Position numbers and translations under genes: made by a program
Shown: positions 7,515 through 16,036 of the stretch, piece after piece
Numbering within the stretch: the first letter of the stretch is position 1
Layout: each line of letters begins with the position of its first letter
Notes under the pieces: model-generated
What the model was told of the DNA's origin: nothing
What the model saw: the letters and a program-made list of their open reading frames with translations, nothing else
Databases searched by the model: none
NCBI RefSeq assembly: GCF_000374065.1
Contig: NZ_KB893250.1
Coordinates: 16,224-80,223 of the forward strand
Source of the DNA: Spirosoma luteum DSM 19990
GTDB taxonomy: Bacteria; Bacteroidota; Bacteroidia; Cytophagales; Spirosomataceae
DNA length: 64,000 nt
Direction: 5' to 3'

Positions 7515-10500
7515 TCAGTAATTGACGGCTTCGCCAACCATCTGGCCTGGCACCCCTGCTAAGGGTAACGACACAAAGAAAGAAGTGCCTACGTTCTCGA
7601 TAGTCTCGAACCAGATTGTGCCGCCTGCGTGTTCAACGCCCCGTTTGGCAATAGCCAGCCCTAGTCCCGACCCGCCCCGCTTTGTACTGAAGTTAGCCAG
7701 GAATACCTTACTACGAATGGCCTCCGGAATACCCGCACCATTGTCGTGGATTTCAATCTGTACCGCGTCGCTGTTTGTATAAAGTTTAACGTTGATAACC
7801 GGTTTGCGCTCCGACGGCACCGACTGGATAGCGTTGATGAGCAGGTTGGTCAGAATACGCCCGATGAGCTGCCGGTCACCAACGGCTATAACGGGGCCGG
7901 TTTCTACTTCCCGATGCAGGAAAATCCGCACATCGTCAGCGTACAGGTCGATTGTTTTATTGAACACCCCCGTCACCTCAAATTCCTCCCGCTTGGGTAA
8001 AGGCATTTTCGCGAATTCTGAAAAGGACGTGGCTATATCGCTTAGGTTATCGATCTGATCCAGTAGTGAATCGAATGTTCTCAGAATAACCCCGCGAGCC
8101 GGGTCATTGGCTCCTGCCGTACTATTTTTGGCATTAGGAAACGTGCGCTGCAAGTGCTGCAGCGTTAGCTTCATGGGTGTCAGTGGATTCTTGATTTCGT
8201 GGGCTACCTGCTTGGCCATTTCGCGCCAGGCCGATTGTTTTTCGGTCTGAGCCAGGGCCTGTTTGCTTTCTTCCAGTTTGAGCAGCATGCGGTTGTACTC
8301 ACGAATGAGCAATCCAATTTCGTCATCCGATTGCCAGGGCAGCGGATCGTTGGGTAATTCGAGATTCGTTTTCTTGACCTTCTGCGTCAGCATCCGAAGC
8401 GGTCTGGTCAGCATGTGCGATGCGAAATAAGACAGCACCAGAAAAAAGATGAACAGCGCCGTGAAAATACTGAGCGAGGTAGAAATCACTTCGATAATTT
8501 TCCGGTCGAGTTCGGGTTGAGCATAAAAATAAGGGATACTAAGTACGCCCAGCAGCCGCCCATCGAACGCTTTGACCGCTGCATAAGCCGTTCGATATTT
8601 TTTGCTACCCAGCGATTCATCCAGCAGTATCTGATTTTCTTTATCCTCTATAATATGAATATAAGCCTCCGGGTTGATGTGTTTCGAGAGGTATCCACTT
8701 TCATAGATAAGCGGTTGCGTAGACGTGTATAACTGCCCCTGCGTGTCGAACAGATCAATGTCGATACTGGCATCGCGGGCAATTTTACTTAGCTCCTCCT
8801 CCATCGACCCTTTACTGCGCTTCTGGGCGTTGAACTCTTCCAGATAGGGCAGGAAGTTAGAGGCAATGTTACGCGTATTACTGATGTACGTATCCCGCTG
8901 ATCGTCGATGTACGTGGAACTGATAACCCCCAGAATGATAAGAATCACGAAGATCAACGGCATAAAAAACGCCAGGTTCAGCAGAATCTGGATCCGGGTC
9001 GAATAGTTGATATTCAGTCTGGAGAAGCGGTAATTGACGGCGTACCCCAGAATAACCAGAATGACCGTAAAAACCAGCAGCAGATACAGGAAGGAGAAGT
9101 TGGAGAATATATTTCCGAATGGATACTCGGGCGAGGACACCACGACAATACGACCACCTTTGCTTCTCTGAGCAACGTGTTGGTATTTATTACTCGACAC
9201 GCCCGTGGTAAATAAGGCAGGATTGTTCAGTAACGAAATATCCAGCTTCCGGTCATAATTATACGTACCGTTCCCACTGTATAAAAGCCGGTGACGCGCT
9301 GAACCCAGCGATGTGGTACCCTGACGCGAAGTGGAGAAAAAAGCGTAACTATAGTCAGGCGTTTCAGGGTCCTGGGTAAACTTTGTATTGACCAGTAGAT
9401 CAGGATATACACTTTTTGACCGTTCATTACGCAGCCTCAGATCCAGCAAAACATACCCCAGCGTATCCGATACTACAGGAAGATTTTTTCTACGCGCCTT
9501 TGCGGGCGGAACAGGAGGCCGTTGAACCGGCACAAAGCACACATATTGCTTGACAAAGTGGTTCCCTACCTCGTTGATGAAGAACACATTCGGATATTCT
9601 GTTTTATAACCAGGCTGTTTATAGCGGGCTCTAAACGTTGCCAGCGCCACTGGCCTTGGCCTACTATCGAGCGGGCGGCCATTGGCCCGGAACGAGAACA
9701 CCTCAATATCATATTTGTCAAAATACTTGTCGAGGTGTAAGCTTTTTACCCGTTGCTGAATACGTTCGCGTACTAGCAAAGTATCCGTTTGCAGCGCATT
9801 ACCTATTTCGGCATCCTGATTAATTAACTCCAGCGCTCTATTCAACAGAAACTCACCGTACGCATCGTTTTCGGCTAGTAATTGCTCCGCATATTCCTGC
9901 TCACGGTTTAGTTGCTTCCGAATTTCCTGGTTGTACACAACATACGTGGTGATAAGCGCACAGATGAAAGCCGCCAGAAACAGGTATATCGAGGTTGTGT
10001 AGCGAAATGCGTACAGTGTTCCGGGAAGTTTACTGGTGTATACGATCAGGAAATAAATGCTGTTCAGCAGGAAGATACTATCCAGCGATTTGCCCATGAG
10101 CAACCAAATTCCGCCACTCAGAAACGTACCCGCCAGAATGAGCAGAAAACCGATGCCAACATGATGAAACCGGTTGTACCGAATGAAGAGACTGGCCAGT
10201 AAATGAATGACCAGAAAATAGATGCAGGAGATAAGGATGAAAATGCCCAGGCAAACTATTTTCAGAAAAGAGAAATGGATGTTGAGCGTGATGTCGAGCG
10301 TAAACTGCGACTTTTCGTAGATGTTGTTCAGCTCTTTGTAGTAGAGTGTAAACGCAATGTGACTGAGCACAACGAACCCTATCGACAGGCCCACTTTCAG
10401 CCAGTTGGGTAGATTGACCAGCAAGAGATACGTCTTTGAACAATAGTAGTACCTGACCCAGTAAAATACCAGTATGGCCACCACCAGTGCGTTGAACAGC

Positions 10501-11372
10501 AGATCGCCCAGGGAGGGATTCAGCACCGAAGCCGCATAATATTTGGCATTGAACAAATCGGACTCTATGAACAAAAACGGCACACCAAAATAGAGCATCA
10601 CGACCCGCAATAATACCAGATAGAGAGCCAGCGCCACCAGCCCCCATTCGTACTGACGTCTGTCTCTCAGCCGAATCATGAGCTGAAACACGTAGAGACC
10701 CAGAAAAATAATACCCAGTGTGGCCAGAATAACGGTGTTGACCGGCGTGGAGTGATTTCGGTACGCATCTACCTTGGGAGGCACCACCGAAAACAGAAAT
10801 GCCGATGCATTGTCATAAATGGCCTGATAGGTGTTTTGCCTCCTGTCAGTAACCGATAGCGGATCAATAGCAAACAGTTCAGGATTAAAGCCCGACTGTA
10901 AATATGAATTGTTAGTGTGGTATATGCGATAAATATTGACCAGCGAGAAAACATCCAGTTGTTTGTTACCGGCTGGTACCCGGCGGTGGCTGACGATGTA
11001 GCGTCCCTGATTGAACTGGATAAGTTTTGGTATGCTGGCAACCGTAGAAAGCTGGGCTATATCGGGAACAAAGCGGTAATCGGACCAGTATACTAACTGC
11101 TTGTTGTGGAATATGAAGTAAGGGTACTTGGCCGGAATTTTAACTAAATCGGTAAACGTTGGATTCGGATTCCGCCCCAGTAAACCCGACAGGGTATCCA
11201 GTTCGTCCGTAACGATTCGCATCTCGGCCTTCACCCGTTGCTGAACGGCACTCACGTACTGCTCATCCGTAGCACCCGGCGCATTCTGCTCCAGCAGCAG
11301 GAAATACAGGACCGATAAACCAAAGGCCAGTGCTGCCAACAACAGGAAAATATGGTTTTCGATCCGTTTCAC
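7515..11372 (-). CDS. Large membrane sensor histidine kinase (1285 aa)
   Basis: A hybrid-length, non-hybrid sensor kinase. An N-terminal membrane segment is followed by an extracytoplasmic domain, then about eight more membrane segments (residues roughly 200-480), a soluble region to about 770, two membrane segments, a second extracytoplasmic loop, a last membrane segment and HAMP. The HisKA H-box is VAHEIKNPLTPMKL with His1058; the ATPase has N-box NLLINAIQS, DNGAGIPE and GSGLGLAI. The HPxTPxK-like H-box and ATPase resemble the NtrY group. All catalytic motifs are intact. No response regulator is adjacent, so its partner is unknown. Confidence 0.92.
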   Translation of the reverse strand: MKRIENHIFLLLAALAFGLSVLYFLLLEQNAPGATDEQYVSAVQQRVKAEMRIVTDELDTLSGLLGRNPNPTFTDLVKIPAKYPYFIFHNKQLVYWSDYRFVPDIAQLSTVASIPKLIQFNQGRYIVSHRRVPAGNKQLDVFSLVNIYRIYHTNNSYLQSGFNPELFAIDPLSVTDRRQNTYQAIYDNASAFLFSVVPPKVDAYRNHSTPVNTVILATLGIIFLGLYVFQLMIRLRDRRQYEWGLVALALYLVLLRVVMLYFGVPFLFIESDLFNAKYYAASVLNPSLGDLLFNALVVAILVFYWVRYYYCSKTYLLLVNLPNWLKVGLSIGFVVLSHIAFTLYYKELNNIYEKSQFTLDITLNIHFSFLKIVCLGIFILISCIYFLVIHLLASLFIRYNRFHHVGIGFLLILAGTFLSGGIWLLMGKSLDSIFLLNSIYFLIVYTSKLPGTLYAFRYTTSIYLFLAAFICALITTYVVYNQEIRKQLNREQEYAEQLLAENDAYGEFLLNRALELINQDAEIGNALQTDTLLVRERIQQRVKSLHLDKYFDKYDIEVFSFRANGRPLDSRPRPVALATFRARYKQPGYKTEYPNVFFINEVGNHFVKQYVCFVPVQRPPVPPAKARRKNLPVVSDTLGYVLLDLRLRNERSKSVYPDLLVNTKFTQDPETPDYSYAFFSTSRQGTTSLGSARHRLLYSGNGTYNYDRKLDISLLNNPALFTTGVSSNKYQHVAQRSKGGRIVVVSSPEYPFGNIFSNFSFLYLLLVFTVILVILGYAVNYRFSRLNINYSTRIQILLNLAFFMPLIFVILIILGVISSTYIDDQRDTYISNTRNIASNFLPYLEEFNAQKRSKGSMEEELSKIARDASIDIDLFDTQGQLYTSTQPLIYESGYLSKHINPEAYIHIIEDKENQILLDESLGSKKYRTAYAAVKAFDGRLLGVLSIPYFYAQPELDRKIIEVISTSLSIFTALFIFFLVLSYFASHMLTRPLRMLTQKVKKTNLELPNDPLPWQSDDEIGLLIREYNRMLLKLEESKQALAQTEKQSAWREMAKQVAHEIKNPLTPMKLTLQHLQRTFPNAKNSTAGANDPARGVILRTFDSLLDQIDNLSDIATSFSEFAKMPLPKREEFEVTGVFNKTIDLYADDVRIFLHREVETGPVIAVGDRQLIGRILTNLLINAIQSVPSERKPVINVKLYTNSDAVQIEIHDNGAGIPEAIRSKVFLANFSTKRGGSGLGLAIAKRGVEHAGGTIWFETIENVGTSFFVSLPLAGVPGQMVGEAVNY

Positions 11373-11464
11373 TTAATGGGTAGAGGTATCTTAACCAGAT
11401 ATCGCCCTAAAATCATGCCAAGTTTTTGACAAGTGTTTGTTCTGGCTGGCGGCACGCGTTTAAT

Positions 11465-11761
11465 TTAGGGAACGGACGGCGGCTTATCAACCGTATACCC
11501 ACCTGATTCGTACCCAATTTCGGCACCTAATACATACAGTAAATGCTTGCGATCAATAATGACCTGCACCCCTTCTACGTTATACACTTCGTCGGAGGGG
11601 CCGGGCAGGTCAAGTCCCAGTAACCAGGAGGCTCCGCAGCCGCCCCCCCGCACCCCTACACGCAAGCCATAGTCTGCCGGAATTTTATTGGCCAGCAGGG
11701 TGTCCAGAATTTGCTGACGCGCTGCGGGACGAACGTAAACCGGATTATCAATTGTCAACAT
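11465..11761 (-). CDS. IscA/HesB-like iron-sulfur accessory protein lacking the C-terminal CxC
   Basis: A 98-residue member of the HesB/IscA/ErpA fold. VYVRPAARQQIL, then LRVGVRGGGCGASWLLGLD (Cys42) and GVQVIIDRKHLLYVLGAEIGY follow the family order. Canonical A-type carriers end in a conserved CGCG that with the first Cys holds the cluster; this protein ends GGYTVDKPPSVP without any cysteine. It may be a non-canonical or non-cluster-carrying member. It precedes the large sensor kinase in the same direction, with about 90 bp between. Confidence 0.8.
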   Translation of the reverse strand: MLTIDNPVYVRPAARQQILDTLLANKIPADYGLRVGVRGGGCGASWLLGLDLPGPSDEVYNVEGVQVIIDRKHLLYVLGAEIGYESGGYTVDKPPSVP

Positions 11762-11821
11762 AAAGCAGTAGTAACCCTTTTTTCAAAATTACCTATTTTA
11801 CGGATAACGTTCCTTCTTTCT

Positions 11822-12346
11822 ATGGACTTACTGAGTGATTTTCTGAAACTGATTGTACCCGCTGGCTTAGTCCTGTATGGCATGTACCTGACCGTTAAGT
11901 TACTGCTGGAACGGGAAGCCGGGCGTCATCGCTTCGATGTGCAGGCCCGCTATACCGAAACGGTTGTACCCATCCGGCTACAGGCCTACGAACGAATGGT
12001 TCTGTTTCTGGAACGTATCAGCCCCAATAATTTATTGCTGCGGATGGGGGGCAGTTCCACTACGGTGCTGGAGTTTCAACAGCGGTTGTTGCAGGAAATC
12101 CGGGATGAATACAACCACAACCTGTCGCAACAGGTATACATGAGTCAGGCCGTTTGGGATCAGATTCAGGCCGCCATGAACGATGTTATGATGCTCATCA
12201 ATCAGGCATCGGGCGATACTCGTCCTGATGCCCCCGCCCTCGACCTGTCGAAGCGCATCTTCGAGCGGATCATTCAGCTGGATAAGCAACCCACCTCCAC
12301 GGCGCTTAAAACATTGAAGGAAGAGATTCAGACAATGTTTATGTAA
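11822..12346 (+). CDS. Membrane-anchored hypothetical protein (Bacteroidota-conserved type)
   Basis: A 174-residue protein with one N-terminal membrane segment (LIVPAGLVLYGMYLTVKLLL) and a helical cytoplasmic domain containing RLQAYERMVLFLERISPNNL and EIRDEYNHNLSQQVYMS. I recognise the pattern as a conserved Bacteroidota hypothetical family but know no function. ATG 11822 is chosen because the signal-anchor then starts at the N-terminus; upstream codons overlap the divergent iscA-like gene. Confidence 0.75.
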   Translation: MDLLSDFLKLIVPAGLVLYGMYLTVKLLLEREAGRHRFDVQARYTETVVPIRLQAYERMVLFLERISPNNLLLRMGGSSTTVLEFQQRLLQEIRDEYNHNLSQQVYMSQAVWDQIQAAMNDVMMLINQASGDTRPDAPALDLSKRIFERIIQLDKQPTSTALKTLKEEIQTMFM

Positions 12347-12450
12347 CTATCAGGAGCCAGCCCGTACCACCTAAAGAGTTTGTTATAGCCGAATAGGGTA
12401 TTCATCTTCAGCAACAGGGTGATAAACGCTACGCTGAGCGCAATAAAAAG

Positions 12451-12486
12451 AGCCAAAGCGACTCGGATTGAGATCGCTTTGGCTCG
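12451..12486. terminator. Bidirectional hairpin terminator
   Basis: GAGCCAAAGCGA and TCGCTTTGGCTC form a strong stem-loop between the convergent genes ending at 12346 and 12550, close to AAAAA/TTTTT-like flanks on both sides. Confidence 0.7.
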
Positions 12487-12549
12487 AAAAACAAAATTAC
12501 CTGTTGATTCCTGCTAGTCAGAAATCAATAAGTTGATTCGTTATCAGGC

Positions 12550-13092
12550 TTAGTGAAAGCCCTGCTGGGTCAAATACGCCTGGTCGGCTTCATTCCGAGG
12601 ATGCACGCCTACCACGATACCACCGTTCTTAAGACCGGATTCGTACGATTTCGCAGTTTCTTCCGGAATACCCGAATTTACCAAAGCACCAATCAGGCCA
12701 CCGGCCAAACCACCCGCTCCGGCTCCGGCTAAACCGGCTGCCAGCGGACCGGCAATCAGTAAACCCAGACCGGGCAAAGCCAACGTAGTACCAATTGCGG
12801 CAATAGCGGCTGCTACCGCACCCACTGTACCCCCAATGGCCGACCCTTTACCTGCTCCCTCCATGGCTTTATCCGATAAGGCCGAGCCATCCGTATCACT
12901 GGTATCGAAATGCTGCTTACGGGTTTCATCCGTCATCACGATATTCACGTCATCTCTCGAAAATCCGTGCGATAACAGGGAGTCGTAAGCCGACTCGGCC
13001 GCGTCACGATCGTTGAAAATAGCCGTCATCAGGGAGAATGATCCGGTCGATGAAGAGTAGTTAGTACCGGTGTTATTTGGTTGACTAGTCAT
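12550..13092 (-). CDS. General-stress (YflT/GSP17M-like) glycine-rich protein
   Basis: A 180-residue protein. Residues about 20-60 (LMTAIFNDRDAAESAYDSLL then FSRDDVNIVMTD) match the small domain found in B. subtilis YflT-type stress proteins. The middle (about 75-145) is a Gly/Ala-rich hydrophobic zone (GAGKGSAIGGTVGAVAAAIA and GLAGAGAGGLAGGLIGALV) resembling glycine-zipper membrane segments, and the C-terminus returns to a GIVVGVHPRN strand. Probably a stress or membrane-associated protein; exact role unknown. Confidence 0.75.
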   Translation of the reverse strand: MTSQPNNTGTNYSSSTGSFSLMTAIFNDRDAAESAYDSLLSHGFSRDDVNIVMTDETRKQHFDTSDTDGSALSDKAMEGAGKGSAIGGTVGAVAAAIAAIGTTLALPGLGLLIAGPLAAGLAGAGAGGLAGGLIGALVNSGIPEETAKSYESGLKNGGIVVGVHPRNEADQAYLTQQGFH

Positions 13093-13500
13093 AAGGATTA
13101 TATGGTTTTGTTATGTAAGCCGACAAAACTAGGTCGGCTAATAACCAACAGGCGACAGAGAACTTTGTTTAATAAAATTGAGGAAGTGGCACTGGAAATT
13201 CGTCTACTGAGCTGGGCTGCGTACCAGTCAATTAGTTTTCATAACATACTAGCCGAATCTGATGTTTGGCGGCCAATTCACTTATTTTCACCCGTACACG
13301 CAGTCTGGCTGGATAACCTTCTATAACCAATCACTGCCGGATCGATTACCCCCTGGCCATTAGAATTTTTGGTGTTTCGGGTGCGGGCACGTCGTGTAGC
13401 ATCCTGATTCACATAGTGTTGATCATTGCTGTTATTGCCATTGGTTTCTGGCTGCTTCAAGACCGCAGGGTGTAAGGGATTTCACCGGCCCTCCCAACAG
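13093..13500. other. Intergenic region between stress protein and receiver protein
   Basis: About 400 bp. A 60-codon minus-strand reading frame (13278-13460, N/T/R-rich) is present but has no recognisable features and I do not call it a gene. No RNA gene or repeat seen. Confidence 0.4.
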
Positions 13501-13926
13501 TCAGTCTTGTACATTACCCGGAATTTTGTTGATGTCTACCCAGTACGTACAGACATCGATTATTGTTTTCCTGATTGAATTAAAATCCATTCCTTTCAGC
13601 AGAAATGAATTTACCCCTGCTTCGTAACAGCTTTCCATTTCGTGGCTGGAAGCATCATGACTCATCATGACAACAGGAATCTTTTTGAATGTGCTATTCT
13701 CTTTCAGGTGAACCAGCGTCTGATACCCATCCACTCTGGGCATATGCCGGTCTAGTATAATAAGACGGGGTGGCGGTTCCAGTTCGGCTAACGTAGCCAG
13801 TAGGTCAATGCCACTAGAGAAGAAGCGAGTTGAATAAGCGGGTAAAAACCGGCTGAACAGTCGCTGGAGTAAAAGACAGTAATCGTGTTGATCATCAACA
13901 ACGCAGACTAATGGATTTGCTACCAT
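13501..13926 (-). CDS. Single-domain response regulator (receiver only)
   Basis: A 141-residue CheY-like receiver with no output domain. The acidic pair is Asp11-Asp12 (CVVDDQ), the phospho-acceptor is Asp59 (LIILDRHMPRVDG), and the conserved Lys is in SFLLKG. It is a clear paralogue of the receiver at 32419-32832 (same length, same Asp59, LIILDxHMPxxDG). No kinase adjoins it, so it probably relays phosphate through protein-protein contacts. Confidence 0.88.
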   Translation of the reverse strand: MVANPLVCVVDDQHDYCLLLQRLFSRFLPAYSTRFFSSGIDLLATLAELEPPPRLIILDRHMPRVDGYQTLVHLKENSTFKKIPVVMMSHDASSHEMESCYEAGVNSFLLKGMDFNSIRKTIIDVCTYWVDINKIPGNVQD

Positions 13927-14295
13927 AGCGCTTGTAGATTAATTTCCGAATCAACCAACAGACAGTCATATTGATAGCTGATTGGCCAAAAAACCAGCAA
14001 ATGGTCCCACACAGCGAGTGCTTCCCGATGCAGTTGTTGTTCTGCCCGTTCGCTTCCGGTTTCCAAGCAAGCCCCTGGCAGTCTCGTGGGCTAGCGGCCC
14101 TGAATGAACAAATGAATAAACGGCAGGGCTGATACCGGATCAATGCGCCATGTCAGGCAGTTATAGCCCCCGGACTTGATCAGCGACTAGTGAAAGGACG
14201 GCTGCATGGATAAAGTGGTTTGAACACCTTCCTAATCAACCGCCGAAATGGGCTGACAATCAGCGGTTATTCACGAAATCAATCGGGGAAACTTC
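13927..14295. other. Intergenic region upstream of the receiver gene
   Basis: About 370 bp holding the promoter of the minus-strand receiver gene. I see no convincing gene, RNA or repeat. Confidence 0.4.
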
Positions 14296-15060
14296 TCACT
14301 CGAACTGAAAGGCAAAGTAGGTGCAGCTGTGCTGACCATTGTTTTGAATGGTGTGCGGTACATTGGATTCCAGAAAAATGACATCGCCCGTAGCTGCCGT
14401 CTTTAACACGCCATTGATACTTTCCTGGGCACTATTGTCAACCATGAGCAGAATTTCGGCGGCCCGGTGCGTGTGGGGTGGATGGCTCTGCATGCCGGGG
14501 TTAAGAGTGGTAACGTGCATCTCAAACCGTTTCGTCATCACGGTTCCATAGTCAAACATCCGGCGGATGCCTCCTTCGCTGTGGGGGATGAACGGTACAT
14601 CGTTCCAATCAACCCAGAATGAACCACCCATTAGCCGGTACAGGTCCAAATCGGGCACTTCGTTCGAGGTGAGCCGCATGATATAGTAGGTGAGCGGTTC
14701 GGTCGTTTTATTATCCAGGCGGTACGAATCACCGGGCATAATGACCACTACACTACCAGGGCCCAGGGTTTTATGCCGGTTGCCCAGCTGCAGGGTCAGT
14801 GCGCCCGCTTTTACGATAATCAGCGCTTCTTCGTCCAACTGCTGCTCCGGTTGCGTCGGCAGATGCGCCTGCAGGGTAATGGCGTGGACGGATAAACTGG
14901 CAAAATCACGGGTAGTACCTTCCAGTATCGTTTTATGTTCCATGCCAGCCTGCTTCACAACGGGCGACTGATGCCAGGCGTAAACCTTGGAGGGTATGGT
15001 CTGGGCCAGGGCGGGCAGCGTGGCCAACCAAAGCAACGCGAATAGAAAGACAACGTTCAT
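14296..15060 (-). CDS. Exported bicupin protein
   Basis: A 254-residue protein with a cleavable signal (MNVVFLFALLWLATLPALAQ) and two cupin barrels. The first has EEALIIVKAGALTL and LGPGSVVVIMPGD; the second has HPPHTHRAAEILLMV, a typical His/His/Glu metal site, and FLESNVPHTIQN. The pattern is like ureidoglycine aminohydrolase-type and other bicupins, but the signal peptide argues for a periplasmic role. Only the second barrel keeps an evident metal-binding motif. Confidence 0.8.
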   Translation of the reverse strand: MNVVFLFALLWLATLPALAQTIPSKVYAWHQSPVVKQAGMEHKTILEGTTRDFASLSVHAITLQAHLPTQPEQQLDEEALIIVKAGALTLQLGNRHKTLGPGSVVVIMPGDSYRLDNKTTEPLTYYIMRLTSNEVPDLDLYRLMGGSFWVDWNDVPFIPHSEGGIRRMFDYGTVMTKRFEMHVTTLNPGMQSHPPHTHRAAEILLMVDNSAQESINGVLKTAATGDVIFLESNVPHTIQNNGQHSCTYFAFQFE

Positions 15061-15152
15061 GGAAAGGGGTTAGTGCTATGAATAGTACCTGACTCAAAGT
15101 TAGGCAAAGAATACGAGCGACCGAATAAACCGGTTTGGGGTTTCTACAAACT

Positions 15153-15185
15153 AACAGAAGCTCCCCATACCGGGGAGCTTCTGTT
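15153..15185 (-). terminator. Strong hairpin terminator
   Basis: AACAGAAGCTCCCC (15153-15166) pairs perfectly over 14 bp with 15172-15185. It lies downstream of the minus-strand gene ending at 15270. Confidence 0.7.
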
Positions 15186-15269
15186 GCTTTATTTATGGGT
15201 TAGCTTTATTGGATAAAGTACAATTAAGACCCATATTTTTCGGAGCGTCACAGATAAATTTGAAAAAAA

Positions 15270-15620
15270 TCAGATAGTGCCTGACTGGTCAGGTAGCGTA
15301 CCAACGGACGACATATCATCAACTTTATTGATCATATCGATTTTCTCGACCGATACGACAAGCGTTGCCAGGGCTTCTTTCGTGCGTGGGTCAATCATGA
15401 GCACCCAGTCTGTTTTTATGATGCGGTGAGTTTTATGCCCGATAGGATCATGTATCGGCGTAGTTGCTGGTTCTTTTCGGGTTAAGGTCATGTTGATGCT
15501 CTCGCCTTCCTTAAAGGTGGGCACAAAGCTAAAATAGCCATCAGCTACTACCCGGCCGGGATTAGTATCGAATGCAGGCTCAAAAAAGATAACTTTCAGT
15601 TTCTCGGATTGACTACTCAT
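15270..15620 (-). CDS. Hypothetical protein
   Basis: A 116-residue soluble protein without signal peptide, Met-start MSSQSEKLKVIFFEPAF. It has alternating strand-like segments (YFSFVPTF, INMTLTRKE, WVLMIDPRTKEALATLVVSV). I do not recognise a family. It is transcribed on its own between a terminator and the tRNA-Arg promoter. Confidence 0.6.
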   Translation of the reverse strand: MSSQSEKLKVIFFEPAFDTNPGRVVADGYFSFVPTFKEGESINMTLTRKEPATTPIHDPIGHKTHRIIKTDWVLMIDPRTKEALATLVVSVEKIDMINKVDDMSSVGTLPDQSGTI

Positions 15621-15734
15621 TGTTTGTTACTGGGTTAATGGATTTATACCTGGTTAACGGCCAGAGAGCTATTAAAGTTATGTACGGTTTTTAGCGGGTC
15701 CGGGCTTTCCATAAAACGAAATTGACGCATCGGT

Positions 15735-15766
15735 TTTGCATAACGGCGCGAATCCACGTACTTTTG
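15735..15766 (+). promoter_or_regulatory. tRNA-Arg promoter
   Basis: TTTG at 15735-15738 and TACTTTTG at 15759-15766 match the Bacteroidota -33/-7 elements (TTTG and TAnnTTTG) with 20 bp between. The tRNA begins 13 bp after the -7 box. Confidence 0.75.
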
Positions 15767-15778
15767 CGGCATTGAACG

Positions 15779-15852
15779 GGTCCCGTAGCTCAGCTGGATA
15801 GAGCATCTTCCTTCTAAGAAGGCGGTCATTGGTTCGAATCCAATCGGGATCA
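15779..15852 (+). tRNA. tRNA-Arg (anticodon TCT)
   Basis: A full cloverleaf of 74 nt: acceptor GGTCCCG pairs with CGGGATC (one G-T), TAGCTCAG begins the D-arm, stem TCTTC/GAAGG holds loop CTTCTAA with anticodon TCT (reads AGA), and ATTGG/CCAAT is the T-stem around TTCGAAT. The discriminator is A15852; CCA is not encoded. Its 3' part is the integration site of the element that follows. Confidence 0.95.
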
Positions 15853-15865
15853 CTTTTTGCGTTTC

Positions 15866-15921
15866 AAGGCTAATCAGGATTAGAGTTAAATTAACTCATT
15901 ATCAACTGATTAGCCTTTTTT
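15866..15921 (+). terminator. tRNA-Arg terminator inside the left att region
   Basis: AAGGCTAATCAG (15866-15877) pairs with CTGATTAGCCTT (15906-15917), followed by a T-tract; the loop contains a second hairpin GAGTTAA-A-TTAACTC. The same structure with a few changes is repeated at 26334-26390. Confidence 0.85.
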
Positions 15922-15964
15922 GTTAATTGTACTTTATTAGAAATAATACGATAAAATAAAGTTA

Positions 15965-15989
15965 ATCCGTCAACCAATCCGTCAACTGG
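15965..15989 (+). repeat. Left copy of 25-nt repeat (probable integrase arm site)
   Basis: Two half-units ATCCGTCAACC-A / ATCCGTCAACTGG in tandem. The identical 25-nt sequence is at 26226-26250 near the other end, with a diverged pair at 26183-26210 and another diverged pair outside the right att at 26431-26458. Position and duplication suit arm-type binding sites for the integrase. Confidence 0.6.
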
Positions 15990-16015
15990 ATTAATTTAGT
16001 TCGTAACTTGGTATC

Positions 16016-16028
16016 GACCAAACCAAGT
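16016..16028 (+). promoter_or_regulatory. GACCAAACCAAGT motif before integrase
   Basis: The 13-mer ends 8 nt before the integrase ATG. It forms an inverted repeat with ACTTGGT at 16006-16012. An identical copy is placed 8 nt before the next gene. Confidence 0.6.
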
Positions 16029-16036
16029 AAAAGGAC

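Noticed and set aside
13278..13460. 60-codon N/T/R-rich minus-strand frame
   Set aside because: Low-complexity composition, no family and no clear start signal; could be chance.
15153..15185. Hairpin as a riboswitch or attenuator for the bicupin
   Set aside because: It is downstream of the gene at 15270 and a simple perfect stem with a 5-nt loop, so a terminator is the simpler reading.
15644..15853. Minus-strand open frame over the tRNA region
   Set aside because: It is antisense to tRNA-Arg and its promoter, with no protein features.
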